Shown one piece after another: positions 1 to 7,220 of a stretch of 10,466 nucleotides of DNA. Source of the DNA: Chloroflexota bacterium (GTDB lineage: Bacteria; Chloroflexota; Dehalococcoidia; Lucifugimonadales; Lucifugimonadaceae); assembly GCA_030831265.1 (NCBI GenBank), contig JAURLM010000151.1:1-10466 (forward strand). The letters are read 5' to 3'. The position numbers and the translations under genes are program-made. Position 1 is the first letter of the stretch, and every line of letters starts with the position of its first letter. Below the pieces are notes generated by a model. That model was not told where the DNA came from, searched no databases, and was given only the letters and a program-made list of their open reading frames with translations.

Positions 1-641
1 GGCAAATGACAGTGGATGAGGTAGAAGGCAACTACTGGATGGATGGTTCTGTCCGTATTGATGGTGTTGGTGATATCGGTGGATTGACCGAAGCTAACGT
101 GTTGGTGACGGCTGAGAATGACCTTGTTGTTACATCAGTTGTAACCCCGGTGCAGGTAGAAGCTGGAGTTCACGAGCAATTTGACTACACCATCACTATT
201 GAGAACAGCGGTGTCTCTAGTCAGACGCTGGAGACCGTGAAATTCTGGGCGACGAAGGATCTTGAGGTTGTCGCCGGGAGTATCTCCGGGTTCACATCCG
301 GAGAGCCGACCCGTAACTCTGACTTCAAGAACAATGACCGCTGGGAATGGACCTGGTCCGGGCTAAGCGTACTGATTGAGCCTGGAGTTCCTCTTGTGAT
401 GTACGGAACGGCAGAAGGCTCGCTGTCTCCGGGTACATGGTTCTCTGAAACGGCGATCATCACAACGGAAAGCACGGCGAACGGGCAGGAAGTGGCAGCG
501 ACAACGTCTGCATCTTCTCCGATCAAGGCTGTTCGTGTCTACGACATCAGTGTTGACTTCCTTGGAACCAATCTCTCTATTGAGGCACTTCTGGACAACA
601 CTGGCGTGGAAGCCCTGACCTGGGTGGAGAGCCACTCGTAG
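1..641 (+). CDS. DUF11-like surface/pilus-associated protein, C-terminal part (5' end outside window)
   Basis: The frame is open from the left edge (first full codon at position 3), so this is the C-terminal 213 or so residues of a longer protein; the ATG at 6 is probably internal. The visible part is beta-rich and Ser/Thr/Val-rich with no cysteine or membrane segment. It contains one DUF11-like immunoglobulin-type repeat (roughly residues 45-165 counted from the ATG at 6, with FDYTITIENSG and SLSPGTWFSETA). It is clearly paralogous to the C-terminal half of the gene at 1704: both have a GxGDI segment, VTP...GA/AG...YDYTI or FDYTI, EPGTYFS or SPGTWFS, and a closing TG(V/I)E(A/V)L(T/S)W. By analogy it is inferred to be the end of a PilX/GspK-like pseudopilin with adhesin-like domains, displayed outside the membrane. 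It ends in TAG and is followed by a 158-bp gap before the next pilin gene of the same strand. Confidence 0.75.
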   Translation, partial: QMTVDEVEGNYWMDGSVRIDGVGDIGGLTEANVLVTAENDLVVTSVVTPVQVEAGVHEQFDYTITIENSGVSSQTLETVKFWATKDLEVVAGSISGFTSGEPTRNSDFKNNDRWEWTWSGLSVLIEPGVPLVMYGTAEGSLSPGTWFSETAIITTESTANGQEVAATTSASSPIKAVRVYDISVDFLGTNLSIEALLDNTGVEALTWVESHS

Positions 642-754
642 GCTTACTGCTGATTCAGCGCTGATACCGGTATTTGTTGGTGGCGGTCACACCCTCGTCA
701 CACAATTTCCACGCGATGCCAAATCCGACCGCGCGAGATGATGACGTCAATGGA

Positions 755-785
755 GTCTCTAACTGAGGCAACTCAGACAGGAGAC
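755..785 (+). other. GNRA-capped hairpin in the leader of the PilV-like gene
   Basis: The 158-bp gap 642-799 contains a two-part inverted repeat. The inner stem CTGAG (763-767) pairs with CTCAG (772-776) across a GCAA tetraloop of the stable GNRA class. An outer stem GTCTC (755-759) pairs with GAGAC (781-785), with a small internal loop between them. It lies just 5' of a GGAG ribosome-binding site (790-793) for the ATG at 800. There is no T-run after it, so it does not look like an intrinsic terminator. A role in mRNA stability or translation of the pilin gene is only inferred. The rest of the gap shows short palindromes (ATACCGGTAT at 664-673, TGACGTCA at 742-749) of unknown meaning. Confidence 0.4.
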
Positions 786-799
786 CATTGGAGTGACTC

Positions 800-1201
800 A
801 TGCGGAATGTAACTTCCAGTTCAGTGGTTTGGGGCAAGACGGAAAGATTGCGTCAACGTGGCGTAATCCTTCTGGATACACTTGTCGCAATCTCGATCAT
901 CAGCACCGTTGTGCTTGCCAGCATGACCGCACTATCAACCGCGTCAGTAGCCTCACGGCAGGTTGACGAAGAGACCACTGCCGGGATCATCGTCATTTCG
1001 CAGATCGAATCAATCAAGACCCAGCCATACGTCGCTACAGGCGGCTCATATGCGCTTGTGGACACTCCGGACGGTTATGTGGTTTCGAATACGACAACCG
1101 CTTACTTCGGTGGAGATTCCAACATCCAGAAAGTAACCGTCACGGTCACTCACATTGGCGAAGTTGTGCAAGAACAGTCGATAGTGAAGATAAATCGGTA
1201 A
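800..1201 (+). CDS. Type IV prepilin-like minor pilin, PilV-like
   Basis: A 133-residue protein with a class III (prepilin) leader. About 21 residues rich in polar/basic side chains end in RQRG, and processing is expected between G21 and V22. A hydrophobic helix follows (residues 22-48, VILLDTLVAISIIS...), which would anchor the subunit in the inner membrane and pack in the pilus core. It then has a short globular domain with no cysteines. This is the usual form of PilV/GspI-type minor pilins processed by PilD. Position +5 of the mature protein is Asp (D26) rather than the almost invariant Glu. The ATG at 800 is supported by GGAG at 790-793. The stop is 8 nt before the next prepilin gene, so the genes are very likely co-transcribed. 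The PilV assignment rests on the leader, size and gene order; the globular part alone would not identify it. Confidence 0.8.
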   Translation: MRNVTSSSVVWGKTERLRQRGVILLDTLVAISIISTVVLASMTALSTASVASRQVDEETTAGIIVISQIESIKTQPYVATGGSYALVDTPDGYVVSNTTTAYFGGDSNIQKVTVTVTHIGEVVQEQSIVKINR

Positions 1202-1209
1202 AGCCATCA

Positions 1210-1701
1210 ATGACAGTGAATTCACAGTTGGTCACCGGTCAACGGCAGAGAGGTTTCACTCTGCTGGAGTTCATGGTGTCCATTGGATTCATGTCCATTC
1301 TCGCCGGGTTGATATCAGGCAGCACGCTCGTATCTATAAAGACGGGTAATGAATCTGGTGCGATTGCGGACATCGCAGTGGAGACTGCCCGAACTGCACG
1401 CTGGCTGGTGCGAGACGTTCACCAGGCGGAGACGACGGACATTGCTGACCTTGCTGCCCCGGTGGACACTGCAACGTTTACGTGGGACGACGGTGGACCC
1501 GTGAGCTGCACGATCTCTCTTATTGGAACCGTGATGCGCCGTGACTGCGGGGTTTCTGGCGTGGACATTGGCCGCTACATCACGAATCTCGAATTCACCA
1601 GGGACGGTGACCTGATAACGGTCAGCTACGTGATAGTGCCCCCGGACTCTCCGAGCAAGGCACGCCAGGTAGACCTGAGCATTGCGTTGGGAGGCGGATA
1701 A
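1210..1701 (+). CDS. Type IV prepilin-like minor pilin, PilW-like
   Basis: A 163-residue prepilin. The leader is 15 residues ending in RQRG, with predicted cleavage between G15 and F16, followed by the textbook FTLLEFMVSI start of the mature helix. The conserved Glu is at +5 (E20), the residue normally needed for N-methylation and pilus assembly. The hydrophobic helix runs to about residue 43. The C-terminal domain has two cysteines (C100, C113) that could form a disulfide, as in many minor pilins. A 'TARTARWLVRDVHQAE' segment after the helix is typical of PilW/GspJ-type subunits (family knowledge). It starts 8 nt after the PilV-like stop and has no strong Shine-Dalgarno, suggesting translation coupled to the upstream gene. 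Its stop TAA at 1699-1701 is 2 nt before the next ATG. Confidence 0.85.
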   Translation: MTVNSQLVTGQRQRGFTLLEFMVSIGFMSILAGLISGSTLVSIKTGNESGAIADIAVETARTARWLVRDVHQAETTDIADLAAPVDTATFTWDDGGPVSCTISLIGTVMRRDCGVSGVDIGRYITNLEFTRDGDLITVSYVIVPPDSPSKARQVDLSIALGGG

Positions 1702-1703
1702 CG

Positions 1704-3026
1704 ATGAAGCTTTTCAAGGTATTCAAGAATTTTTTCAAGAACCAGCGCCATGTACGTCGGCAGACGGGTTATGTGGTGCTGTCGCTGGCCATTATTGGCC
1801 TGTTCGGTGCTACAGCAGGTGCCGCACCAATCCTGAACCGCGTTGTCGGGTCACTTAACGCATCTGATACCAGCCCGGTTTCACAATCTGGCGCTGCCTG
1901 TGCGGCTGAGCACGCATTGTGGCGGCTGGAGCATGATCCTTCGTTGTGGAGCAGCATGTCCGGGTCGCCGCCTTCCATCACGTACCAGACACCTGCGTGC
2001 GAAGTGCTTACTGATGCTGATGTGACGATTTCAGCCCTGGAAGATGCACCGACTGGAGATGACCGGTTCAGGGTGACGCTTACCGTATCGCCGGATGTGG
2101 TTCCGCAGAGTACAGACGTCCAGTTCACTTACACACTGACCGTGACAAACGACGATGTTGTCCCGCATAACATCAGCCGGGTGATCGTCGACCCCAAATG
2201 GTTGTTTAAGCCAACGGCTGTGGCCGGGACCGTTTCGGGCATCACTACCTCTGACCCGGCCATCACCGGCTGCTTCCTCGGCTTCTGTCAGTGGCAATGG
2301 GATTTTGCAACTTACGTTGAAGTCCCTGCCTTCGGTGGTGAGGTGCAGCTCGTATTCACGGCCGAGGACAACAAGTCATTCGGCTCTCACTGGACCGGTG
2401 CCGAAGTACGGTTTGACGGCATCGGCGATATCAACGCCGTGAACTCGGCTCGTGTTCGATTCCAGGACTTCAACACGCTGGACATTGAAGAGTTCGTTAC
2501 ACCTACGTCCGTTGGAGCAGGTGGTCTTGTTACCTATGACTACACCATTCGCGTCACCAATTCAGACCCTTCTCCGCTGACGCTTGAGTGGATCTGCCAC
2601 TGGGCACCGGCCCAGTTTTCGTACATAGCTGGATCGACCGAGTTTGACGGAGCCATATTCACAGATCCAGCTGAAACACATAGCGGCTGGCTGTACCAGC
2701 TATTCACGCTGGACTCCCGTGCCAGGTACTTCTGGAACGTGCCGCCCACCTTAATCAACCCTGGCGACAGTATTGATCTTACGTTCCAGATGCAGGCTAG
2801 TTTAGAGCCGGGAACTTACTTCTCTCGCGCATCCGCGTATGTGGCCGAGGCTCCGGGAGGCATCTTCGCTCTACTGGACCTGTCTAGGGCAACTACCGGT
2901 GAGATTGCGGCGATTGAGGTGCACCAGGGCTTCACGGTTGTTGCCGTGCATGAGGGGCATATGGTCGAGGTCACGGGAACGGTCACAGCGAACGGGATCG
3001 AAGTCCTGTCCTGGAAGGAGTTCTAA
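1704..3026 (+). CDS. PilX/GspK-like pseudopilin fused to two DUF11-like domains
   Basis: A 440-residue protein. It has a basic leader (MKLFKVFKNFFKNQRHVRRQTG) with likely processing after G22. The hydrophobic segment YVVLSLAIIGLFGATAGAA (23-41) follows. Position +5 is Ser (S27), so the conserved Glu is absent, as is usual for the GspK/PilX class that caps pseudopilus tips. Residues 63-81 (AACAAEHALWRLEHD) resemble the helix after the anchor in PilX-like proteins. The rest is two DUF11-like beta-sandwich repeats, about 121-250 and 258-400, each with a Y-T-L/I-x-V-T-N core, then a short tail. Cysteines are at 66, 99, 190, 195 and 298. GGGAGG at 1689-1694, 9 nt before the ATG, supports the start. 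The likely role is a tip or adhesive minor subunit outside the membrane. It is paralogous to the partial gene at 1-641. The N-terminal class is fairly secure; the adhesive role is inference. Confidence 0.75.
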   Translation: MKLFKVFKNFFKNQRHVRRQTGYVVLSLAIIGLFGATAGAAPILNRVVGSLNASDTSPVSQSGAACAAEHALWRLEHDPSLWSSMSGSPPSITYQTPACEVLTDADVTISALEDAPTGDDRFRVTLTVSPDVVPQSTDVQFTYTLTVTNDDVVPHNISRVIVDPKWLFKPTAVAGTVSGITTSDPAITGCFLGFCQWQWDFATYVEVPAFGGEVQLVFTAEDNKSFGSHWTGAEVRFDGIGDINAVNSARVRFQDFNTLDIEEFVTPTSVGAGGLVTYDYTIRVTNSDPSPLTLEWICHWAPAQFSYIAGSTEFDGAIFTDPAETHSGWLYQLFTLDSRARYFWNVPPTLINPGDSIDLTFQMQASLEPGTYFSRASAYVAEAPGGIFALLDLSRATTGEIAAIEVHQGFTVVAVHEGHMVEVTGTVTANGIEVLSWKEF

Positions 3027-3034
3027 ACCGGGTT

Positions 3035-3757
3035 ATGGTTGCAAAAGCCATTAGCAGATCCGCTGCCGCACGAAACACAGGTGCAGATGACCTGATCGAA
3101 TCGGGATTTTCCGAAAAGATCAAGCATCAACTTGCGCCACTCCTGGGTCGTCTCAAGAACAGATGGGTGATCCTCGTTCTGTTCACTGCCGCGTACGTCC
3201 CGTTCGGGGTTACATACCTGGGTACATACCAGGACAACGTGACTCTGCAATCCAAGATCAGCGCCCAGCGTGCGGTGCTTGCATTGCCGGAACCGCGTAC
3301 TGATGACATCGAAACAGGTCTGCGGTCATGGACTGGTGCGCTTGAAGCTGCAACACAGGCCCAGGTACTGGAACTACCGGATTCTGGTCTCGTTGAACGC
3401 ATTATCTCCGCTGCGAACAGTGCTGGCGTGAAGGTTGAATCCCTTTCGACAGGGATCAACGACATCGTTCCAGTTGGTACCGAGATTTACGACGTCACGC
3501 CGGTGTTGATGCGTGTTCGTGGTGATATCTCGGCACTTGAGAACTTCGTGGCTCTCCTTGAGGGCGACGCGGTAGAAGCAATGGAAGTCAAGAACTCGCT
3601 TGTAGCACCTGACAACGACAGTTACATCGGGTCGCTTCGTGCCCTAGTATTTAACCGCCCAGTTGCACCGGAAGACCTTACGGACAAGCAACTTGAATCG
3701 CTGTCCAGGCGTGTGTCTGATGAAGAACTGGATGCAGCTGCCGGGGGTGGCAAATGA
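3035..3757 (+). CDS. PilO-like type IV pilus inner-membrane alignment protein
   Basis: A 240-residue bitopic protein. It has a cytoplasmic N-terminus (1-43, basic before the membrane), one transmembrane helix (about 44-63, WVILVLFTAAYVPFGVTYLG) and a short coiled-coil-like stretch (64-82). The extracytoplasmic part (about 115-208) has the ferredoxin-like pattern of PilO/GspM. SGLVERIISAANSAGVKVESLSTG matches the conserved 'helix, then AxxxGv' segment, and LMRVRGDISALENFVALLE the 'G-x-(5)-F-L-x-x-L' segment. PilO normally pairs with PilN beneath the pilus. The next gene carries PilN, and its start overlaps this stop by 4 bp (ATGA), so the two are translationally coupled. The C-terminal tail (209-240) is acidic and low-complexity, ending in AAAGGGK. 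The call rests on topology, motif pattern and neighbours rather than on strong sequence identity. Confidence 0.75.
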   Translation: MVAKAISRSAAARNTGADDLIESGFSEKIKHQLAPLLGRLKNRWVILVLFTAAYVPFGVTYLGTYQDNVTLQSKISAQRAVLALPEPRTDDIETGLRSWTGALEAATQAQVLELPDSGLVERIISAANSAGVKVESLSTGINDIVPVGTEIYDVTPVLMRVRGDISALENFVALLEGDAVEAMEVKNSLVAPDNDSYIGSLRALVFNRPVAPEDLTDKQLESLSRRVSDEELDAAAGGGK

Positions 3758-5730
3758 TGAACCGCCGGTGGCGGCGCACCGAAACGCCAGGGCAGTCCAA
3801 CGGAAACATATTTGATCGCGTTGACTGTTGGATAAAGAACAGATTGCTGTTCCTGGGTCGCACGTTCCTGTGGCACGAGATGAATCCGACGTATTTCAAC
3901 TTGCCACCGGAACCGGAAGATCACGGCCCGTTCGGACAGATAGGCCCAAGGGGCATCCCAGCCGTCAGGACGGTTGCCGCAGCCACTGGCCGCGCCGCCG
4001 CTTCACCGTTTGGTGCATTTATTACCGTCACCATTGGTGATTCAGCAATTCGAGTGCTTGTTGCCCGTGGTAACCGTGTCCGCAGCTGGGCTGAAGCGCA
4101 TCTGCCAGTTGGTGTTGTGCAAGACGGACTCATAGTTGACGAGACGACGTTCTCCGAAGCACTTGAAGCTGTCATCACTGAAATTGGTAAGGGCGCACGG
4201 CTGAACGGTGCAAAGGTGGCCGTGGCCATCACCGGACGTAACGTTGTTCAACGCCGCTTTACCGTGTTCCTGGAGCCGGGTGAAAACCTCACAGAGGCCA
4301 TCATCGACGCTTCAGCAGAACGTATGTCGATTCGCCCAGAGGAACTTCAACTGGCGTGGGACGCTGCCAAGGCTGACTATGACGCACCGTCATTTGGCGA
4401 TGAAGATGATGGCCTTGATGATGCATTTGAAGAGATAGAAGCAGACCTCGAACCTGATGTGGACGGCGATCCGTATGACGTTTACGCCTTCGGTATGTAC
4501 CGGCATGTCCTTCGGCGCAACCTCCGAACCCTGGCCAACTCAGGTGCAAAATTCTCGACAGTCCAGCCAAAGGCGATGGCCCTGGCCGCTGCCGCCAACG
4601 AAGGCACCGGTGTTGTGCTTGATATCGAGGCGAACAGCATCACCGTTATCGTTCTGAAAGACGGTCTCCCAGAAGTCGTACGTGAAGTCGGTATTGACCA
4701 GAAGATGACTGAGGCTCAATGGGTCCAGTCAGTTACCACCCAGGTCAGCCGTACGGTTGCGTTCCATGACTCCATGTATCCGGACAACCCGCTGCCGTCA
4801 GATTCACGGCTGTTCCTTACGGGTTCAGCGGAATCGATAGCAGGATCTGCTGAACTGGCCGCAAGTAGTATTCCGTATGTCAGGAAAAGCCTGCCGCCAA
4901 CCCTGCGTGCACCGGATGATTTCCCGTTCGCCCGTTATGCAGCGAACGTTGGTCTTGCGCTTGTAACAGGCAAACACTGGTGGCAGCGAACACGCGTCCA
5001 CATCGTGGACAGGCCGATGCTGGACTTCCGTCCTACGGAGTTCCGGCCAAAACCCTTCCCTGTACAGGCAACCCTTACAGCGTCAATGGCTGCTGTCATG
5101 TTGCTCGGACTCGGTGGTATATACCAGTTCACTACCGCACAACAGCACGCGCTTGCCCAGTCACAGGACGAACTGGCATCACTGGAACGAAGCGTTGGCC
5201 TCAAAGAACTGAGAGTGCGCCGTGCGGCCGACCAACGGGCTGAAATCACCCGGATCCAGGCTGAGACAGAGGCGCTTCTCGACAAGGTCAACCTCGTCAA
5301 GGACCGTGAACGTGGTTACGCCCGTGTGATTGACGTGATCACAGATCGTGTGGCGTCTATCGCTGGCCTTGATGTGAAAGAGATCGACGACGACGGCAAG
5401 ATCGTCGGTGTGACCATCGAAGGGCCGGACTTCAATTCGGTTCTCAGGCTTGTAAGACTGCTTGAAGCAGAACCCGGGTTTACAGACGTGCGAGTTCGCA
5501 CGGTTGGGGCACAGGATTCAGAAGAGGCAGACGGTGAATCAGGCACAGGCATTGGCGTCAGTCACCTCGGTTCACCGGACGCAGGCGGCACGCTTGGTGG
5601 CGTACTCGCTGCACCCAGAGACACCCCTGGTCTTGTGACCTTCAGTCTTTCACTGAACCGAACCCCGCGGCTTGAAGCACCTGCTGCTCCTGAACCGCAG
5701 GATGAAGCAGAGACTGGCGTAAGTAGCTAG
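3754..5730 (+). CDS. PilM-PilN fusion protein (GspL-like architecture), pilus assembly platform
   Basis: A 658-residue protein joining two normally separate pilus proteins. Residues 1-85 are an unrecognised extension. About 86-410 is a PilM-type actin-like domain: FITVTIGDSAIRVLV is the first phosphate-loop strand, VAVAITGRNVVQRRF follows, GTGVVLDIEANSITVIVLKDG is the second phosphate segment, and SRLFLTGSAESI is the adenosine-side glycine motif. A strongly acidic insert (about 216-241) interrupts it. Residues 424-437 (FRPTEFRPKPF) sit where PilN has its PilM-binding N-terminal peptide. A transmembrane helix (about 438-458), a coiled coil (about 463-520) and a ferredoxin-like PilN domain (about 521-640) follow. 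The C-terminal tail is Ala/Glu/Pro-rich. It would couple the cytoplasmic assembly machinery to PilO in the membrane, as GspL does in type II secretion. The start ATG at 3754 overlaps the pilO stop and has a G-rich Shine-Dalgarno at 3745-3751. Confidence 0.85.
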   Translation: MMNRRWRRTETPGQSNGNIFDRVDCWIKNRLLFLGRTFLWHEMNPTYFNLPPEPEDHGPFGQIGPRGIPAVRTVAAATGRAAASPFGAFITVTIGDSAIRVLVARGNRVRSWAEAHLPVGVVQDGLIVDETTFSEALEAVITEIGKGARLNGAKVAVAITGRNVVQRRFTVFLEPGENLTEAIIDASAERMSIRPEELQLAWDAAKADYDAPSFGDEDDGLDDAFEEIEADLEPDVDGDPYDVYAFGMYRHVLRRNLRTLANSGAKFSTVQPKAMALAAAANEGTGVVLDIEANSITVIVLKDGLPEVVREVGIDQKMTEAQWVQSVTTQVSRTVAFHDSMYPDNPLPSDSRLFLTGSAESIAGSAELAASSIPYVRKSLPPTLRAPDDFPFARYAANVGLALVTGKHWWQRTRVHIVDRPMLDFRPTEFRPKPFPVQATLTASMAAVMLLGLGGIYQFTTAQQHALAQSQDELASLERSVGLKELRVRRAADQRAEITRIQAETEALLDKVNLVKDRERGYARVIDVITDRVASIAGLDVKEIDDDGKIVGVTIEGPDFNSVLRLVRLLEAEPGFTDVRVRTVGAQDSEEADGESGTGIGVSHLGSPDAGGTLGGVLAAPRDTPGLVTFSLSLNRTPRLEAPAAPEPQDEAETGVSS

Positions 5731-5747
5731 GTTTTATGCCGGGCGAA

Positions 5748-5770
5748 GGTGGCCTTACTTCTTGGCCGCC
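5748..5770. terminator. Possible bidirectional terminator hairpin between convergent genes
   Basis: GGTGGCC (5748-5754) can pair with GGCCGCC (5764-5770): seven pairs including one G-U, with a 9-nt loop. It lies between the PilM-N stop and the last codons of the convergent oxidoreductase, whose stop codon is in the loop. There is no clear T-tract on either side, so termination is only a possibility. Confidence 0.3.
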
Positions 5771-6927
5771 ATCTCCTCGTGAACCGTTCGCATTGCCTGG
5801 TGGTGTGCCATGCCGTCCTGCCGAAGCTGGCGGTAGCGGTTTTCATCGATGCCATCACGGTTCAGGAAACCGCGGATGTCGTACATCTCATCGACCTCAA
5901 GCGGAAGCTTACCCTCGTTGATCATGAGTTCCAACGGGTACTCTTTTTCCGCCATAGGCAGGTTGATCACCTTGTTGTGACGAGCTGACTCGTACATCGC
6001 CATCATGATCTCTACGGTGTCGCGTGCCTTGCGGCCTGACCCGCGGTGCTCAGGGCCACCCTCGATCCACTGGATCAGCTCACGTGTCTGGGCGGCATTC
6101 ATGTTGCCACCAATGGCCTGGTCGCCTTCCTGCAGGCCCAGCGGAACATCAGACCAGCCACCCGAACTGGCGTTGAAGAGGCGCAATCGCGTCTCCGTCA
6201 CATGCAGAAGACCTTCGGTGCCACGCAGCAGGAACTTACCCGCATCACAGTTGCGGTCCCAGAGGTCAGACTGGATGAAGAACTGCAGGCTGGGGCCGAA
6301 GTGGATCAGGCCCATGCAGGAATCTTCAATAGGGGTGGCGCGTTCGTACTTGTTGGTGGCACGAGTCACGGCACCAAGCACCCACTCCGCCTTCGGGTCA
6401 CCGGTGATGAAACGGGCACCATCGATAGAGTGCGTGCCCCAGTTCGCAAGGCCATCTCGAACTCGCAGGTCGGCGCGTATCACCTCGCCGATAGCACCCT
6501 GCTCAACCAGTTCCTTCGCCTTCTCCCATCCCGGTGTGAAGCGACGCTGGTGGCTGATGACCAGCTTGACATCATTCGCCTCGCAGGCCTCGACCATCCG
6601 GTCTGCACGACCCATGCCAATGGCCATCGGCTTCTCACAGATGATTCCCTTGACGCTTGGGCCAGCCGCTGCCTCAACAGTTACCGGGTCATGAAGCAGG
6701 TGCCAAACGCAGACGCTGACAATGTCCGGCTCTTCCTTCTCAAGCGCCTCGGCCAGGGTGGCGTAGCCGCGCGGAATACCGTAGTCGTCCATGTACGTCT
6801 GGCGGGCGGGAGCTATCGGGTCGACAACAGCGACAACGTCCACTTCATCGACGCGCTTGTAGCCTTCCATATGTGCGTTGCCGATGGAACCTGCGCCGAC
6901 GATGATTGCCTTGTACTTCTTCGACAT
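5755..6927 (-). CDS. Gfo/Idh/MocA family NAD(P)-dependent oxidoreductase
   Basis: A 390-residue protein of normal length for the family. An N-terminal Rossmann fold (about 5-125) has the dinucleotide-binding loop GAGSIG at 11-16 and an acidic end to the second strand (VVDP, D36). The family's EKP signature is at 98-100 in IICEKPMAIG, with K99 the expected catalytic/nicotinamide-contacting lysine. The C-terminal alpha/beta domain (about 130-350) carries GTHSID at 164-169, where H166 and D169 match the usual H-x-x-D catalytic pair. HRGSGRKARDTVEIMMAMYESA matches the conserved helix near the end. Such enzymes oxidise or reduce sugars, inositols and related polyols; the substrate cannot be told from the sequence. 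GGAG lies 7 nt before the ATG. The gene ends 24 bp from the convergent pilus operon and is unrelated to it. It is divergent from the M19 peptidase, with which it may share a regulatory region. Confidence 0.92.
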   Translation of the reverse strand: MSKKYKAIIVGAGSIGNAHMEGYKRVDEVDVVAVVDPIAPARQTYMDDYGIPRGYATLAEALEKEEPDIVSVCVWHLLHDPVTVEAAAGPSVKGIICEKPMAIGMGRADRMVEACEANDVKLVISHQRRFTPGWEKAKELVEQGAIGEVIRADLRVRDGLANWGTHSIDGARFITGDPKAEWVLGAVTRATNKYERATPIEDSCMGLIHFGPSLQFFIQSDLWDRNCDAGKFLLRGTEGLLHVTETRLRLFNASSGGWSDVPLGLQEGDQAIGGNMNAAQTRELIQWIEGGPEHRGSGRKARDTVEIMMAMYESARHNKVINLPMAEKEYPLELMINEGKLPLEVDEMYDIRGFLNRDGIDENRYRQLRQDGMAHHQAMRTVHEEMAAKK

Positions 6928-7220
6928 TGAATGCTCCGTTTGTAGCTGTTTGTGGCTTTGACCAGGTGAACCTGTGACTATTTGCCCGGGCCTGTGTTCT
7001 CAATGTTGTATGCGCTGGTGCGGTAGAAGCAGCACTCGGTGACTTTGCTGTGGCCGCAGCACAACGCGCCCGCAAAAGATACTCCAAAACCAACCGCCGT
7101 GGCAGGGTATCGATGATGACAGCAGTGAATTGCCCGCACGGACGCATGGAGTTCGACTATAGTTGCGCCATCAGTCGGACATCGCAGACAAAGCTCACGG
7201 CTATCACGGACAGGTTGCTT
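6928..7220. promoter_or_regulatory. Divergent intergenic region with candidate operator and -10 box
   Basis: About 290 bp separate the oxidoreductase (-) from the M19 peptidase (+). A 12-nt inverted repeat, CAGGTGAACCTG, lies at 6963-6974, about 36 bp upstream of the oxidoreductase start and in a suitable place for a regulator. A TATAGT (-10-like) lies at 7158-7163, about 57 nt before the peptidase ATG at 7221; no good -35 is seen at 17 nt. An open frame runs through 7050-7220 in phase with the peptidase, but its translation does not resemble the family. I see no RNA gene here. Confidence 0.35.

Noticed and set aside
742..749. TGACGTCA palindrome as a regulator binding site
   Set aside because: A single 8-bp palindrome inside an operon gap, with no second copy or promoter nearby. 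Not enough support.
6046..6930. Long + strand open frame (294 codons) opposite the oxidoreductase
   Set aside because: Its translation resembles no family, and the opposite strand carries a complete Gfo/Idh/MocA protein with all motifs. It is a shadow of that coding bias.
7050..7220. 57-residue N-terminal extension of the M19 peptidase from the ATG at 7050
   Set aside because: It is basic, unlike the family and unlike a signal peptide. A -10-like TATAGT lies within it, and the ATG at 7221 has a spaced Shine-Dalgarno-like GGACAGG.
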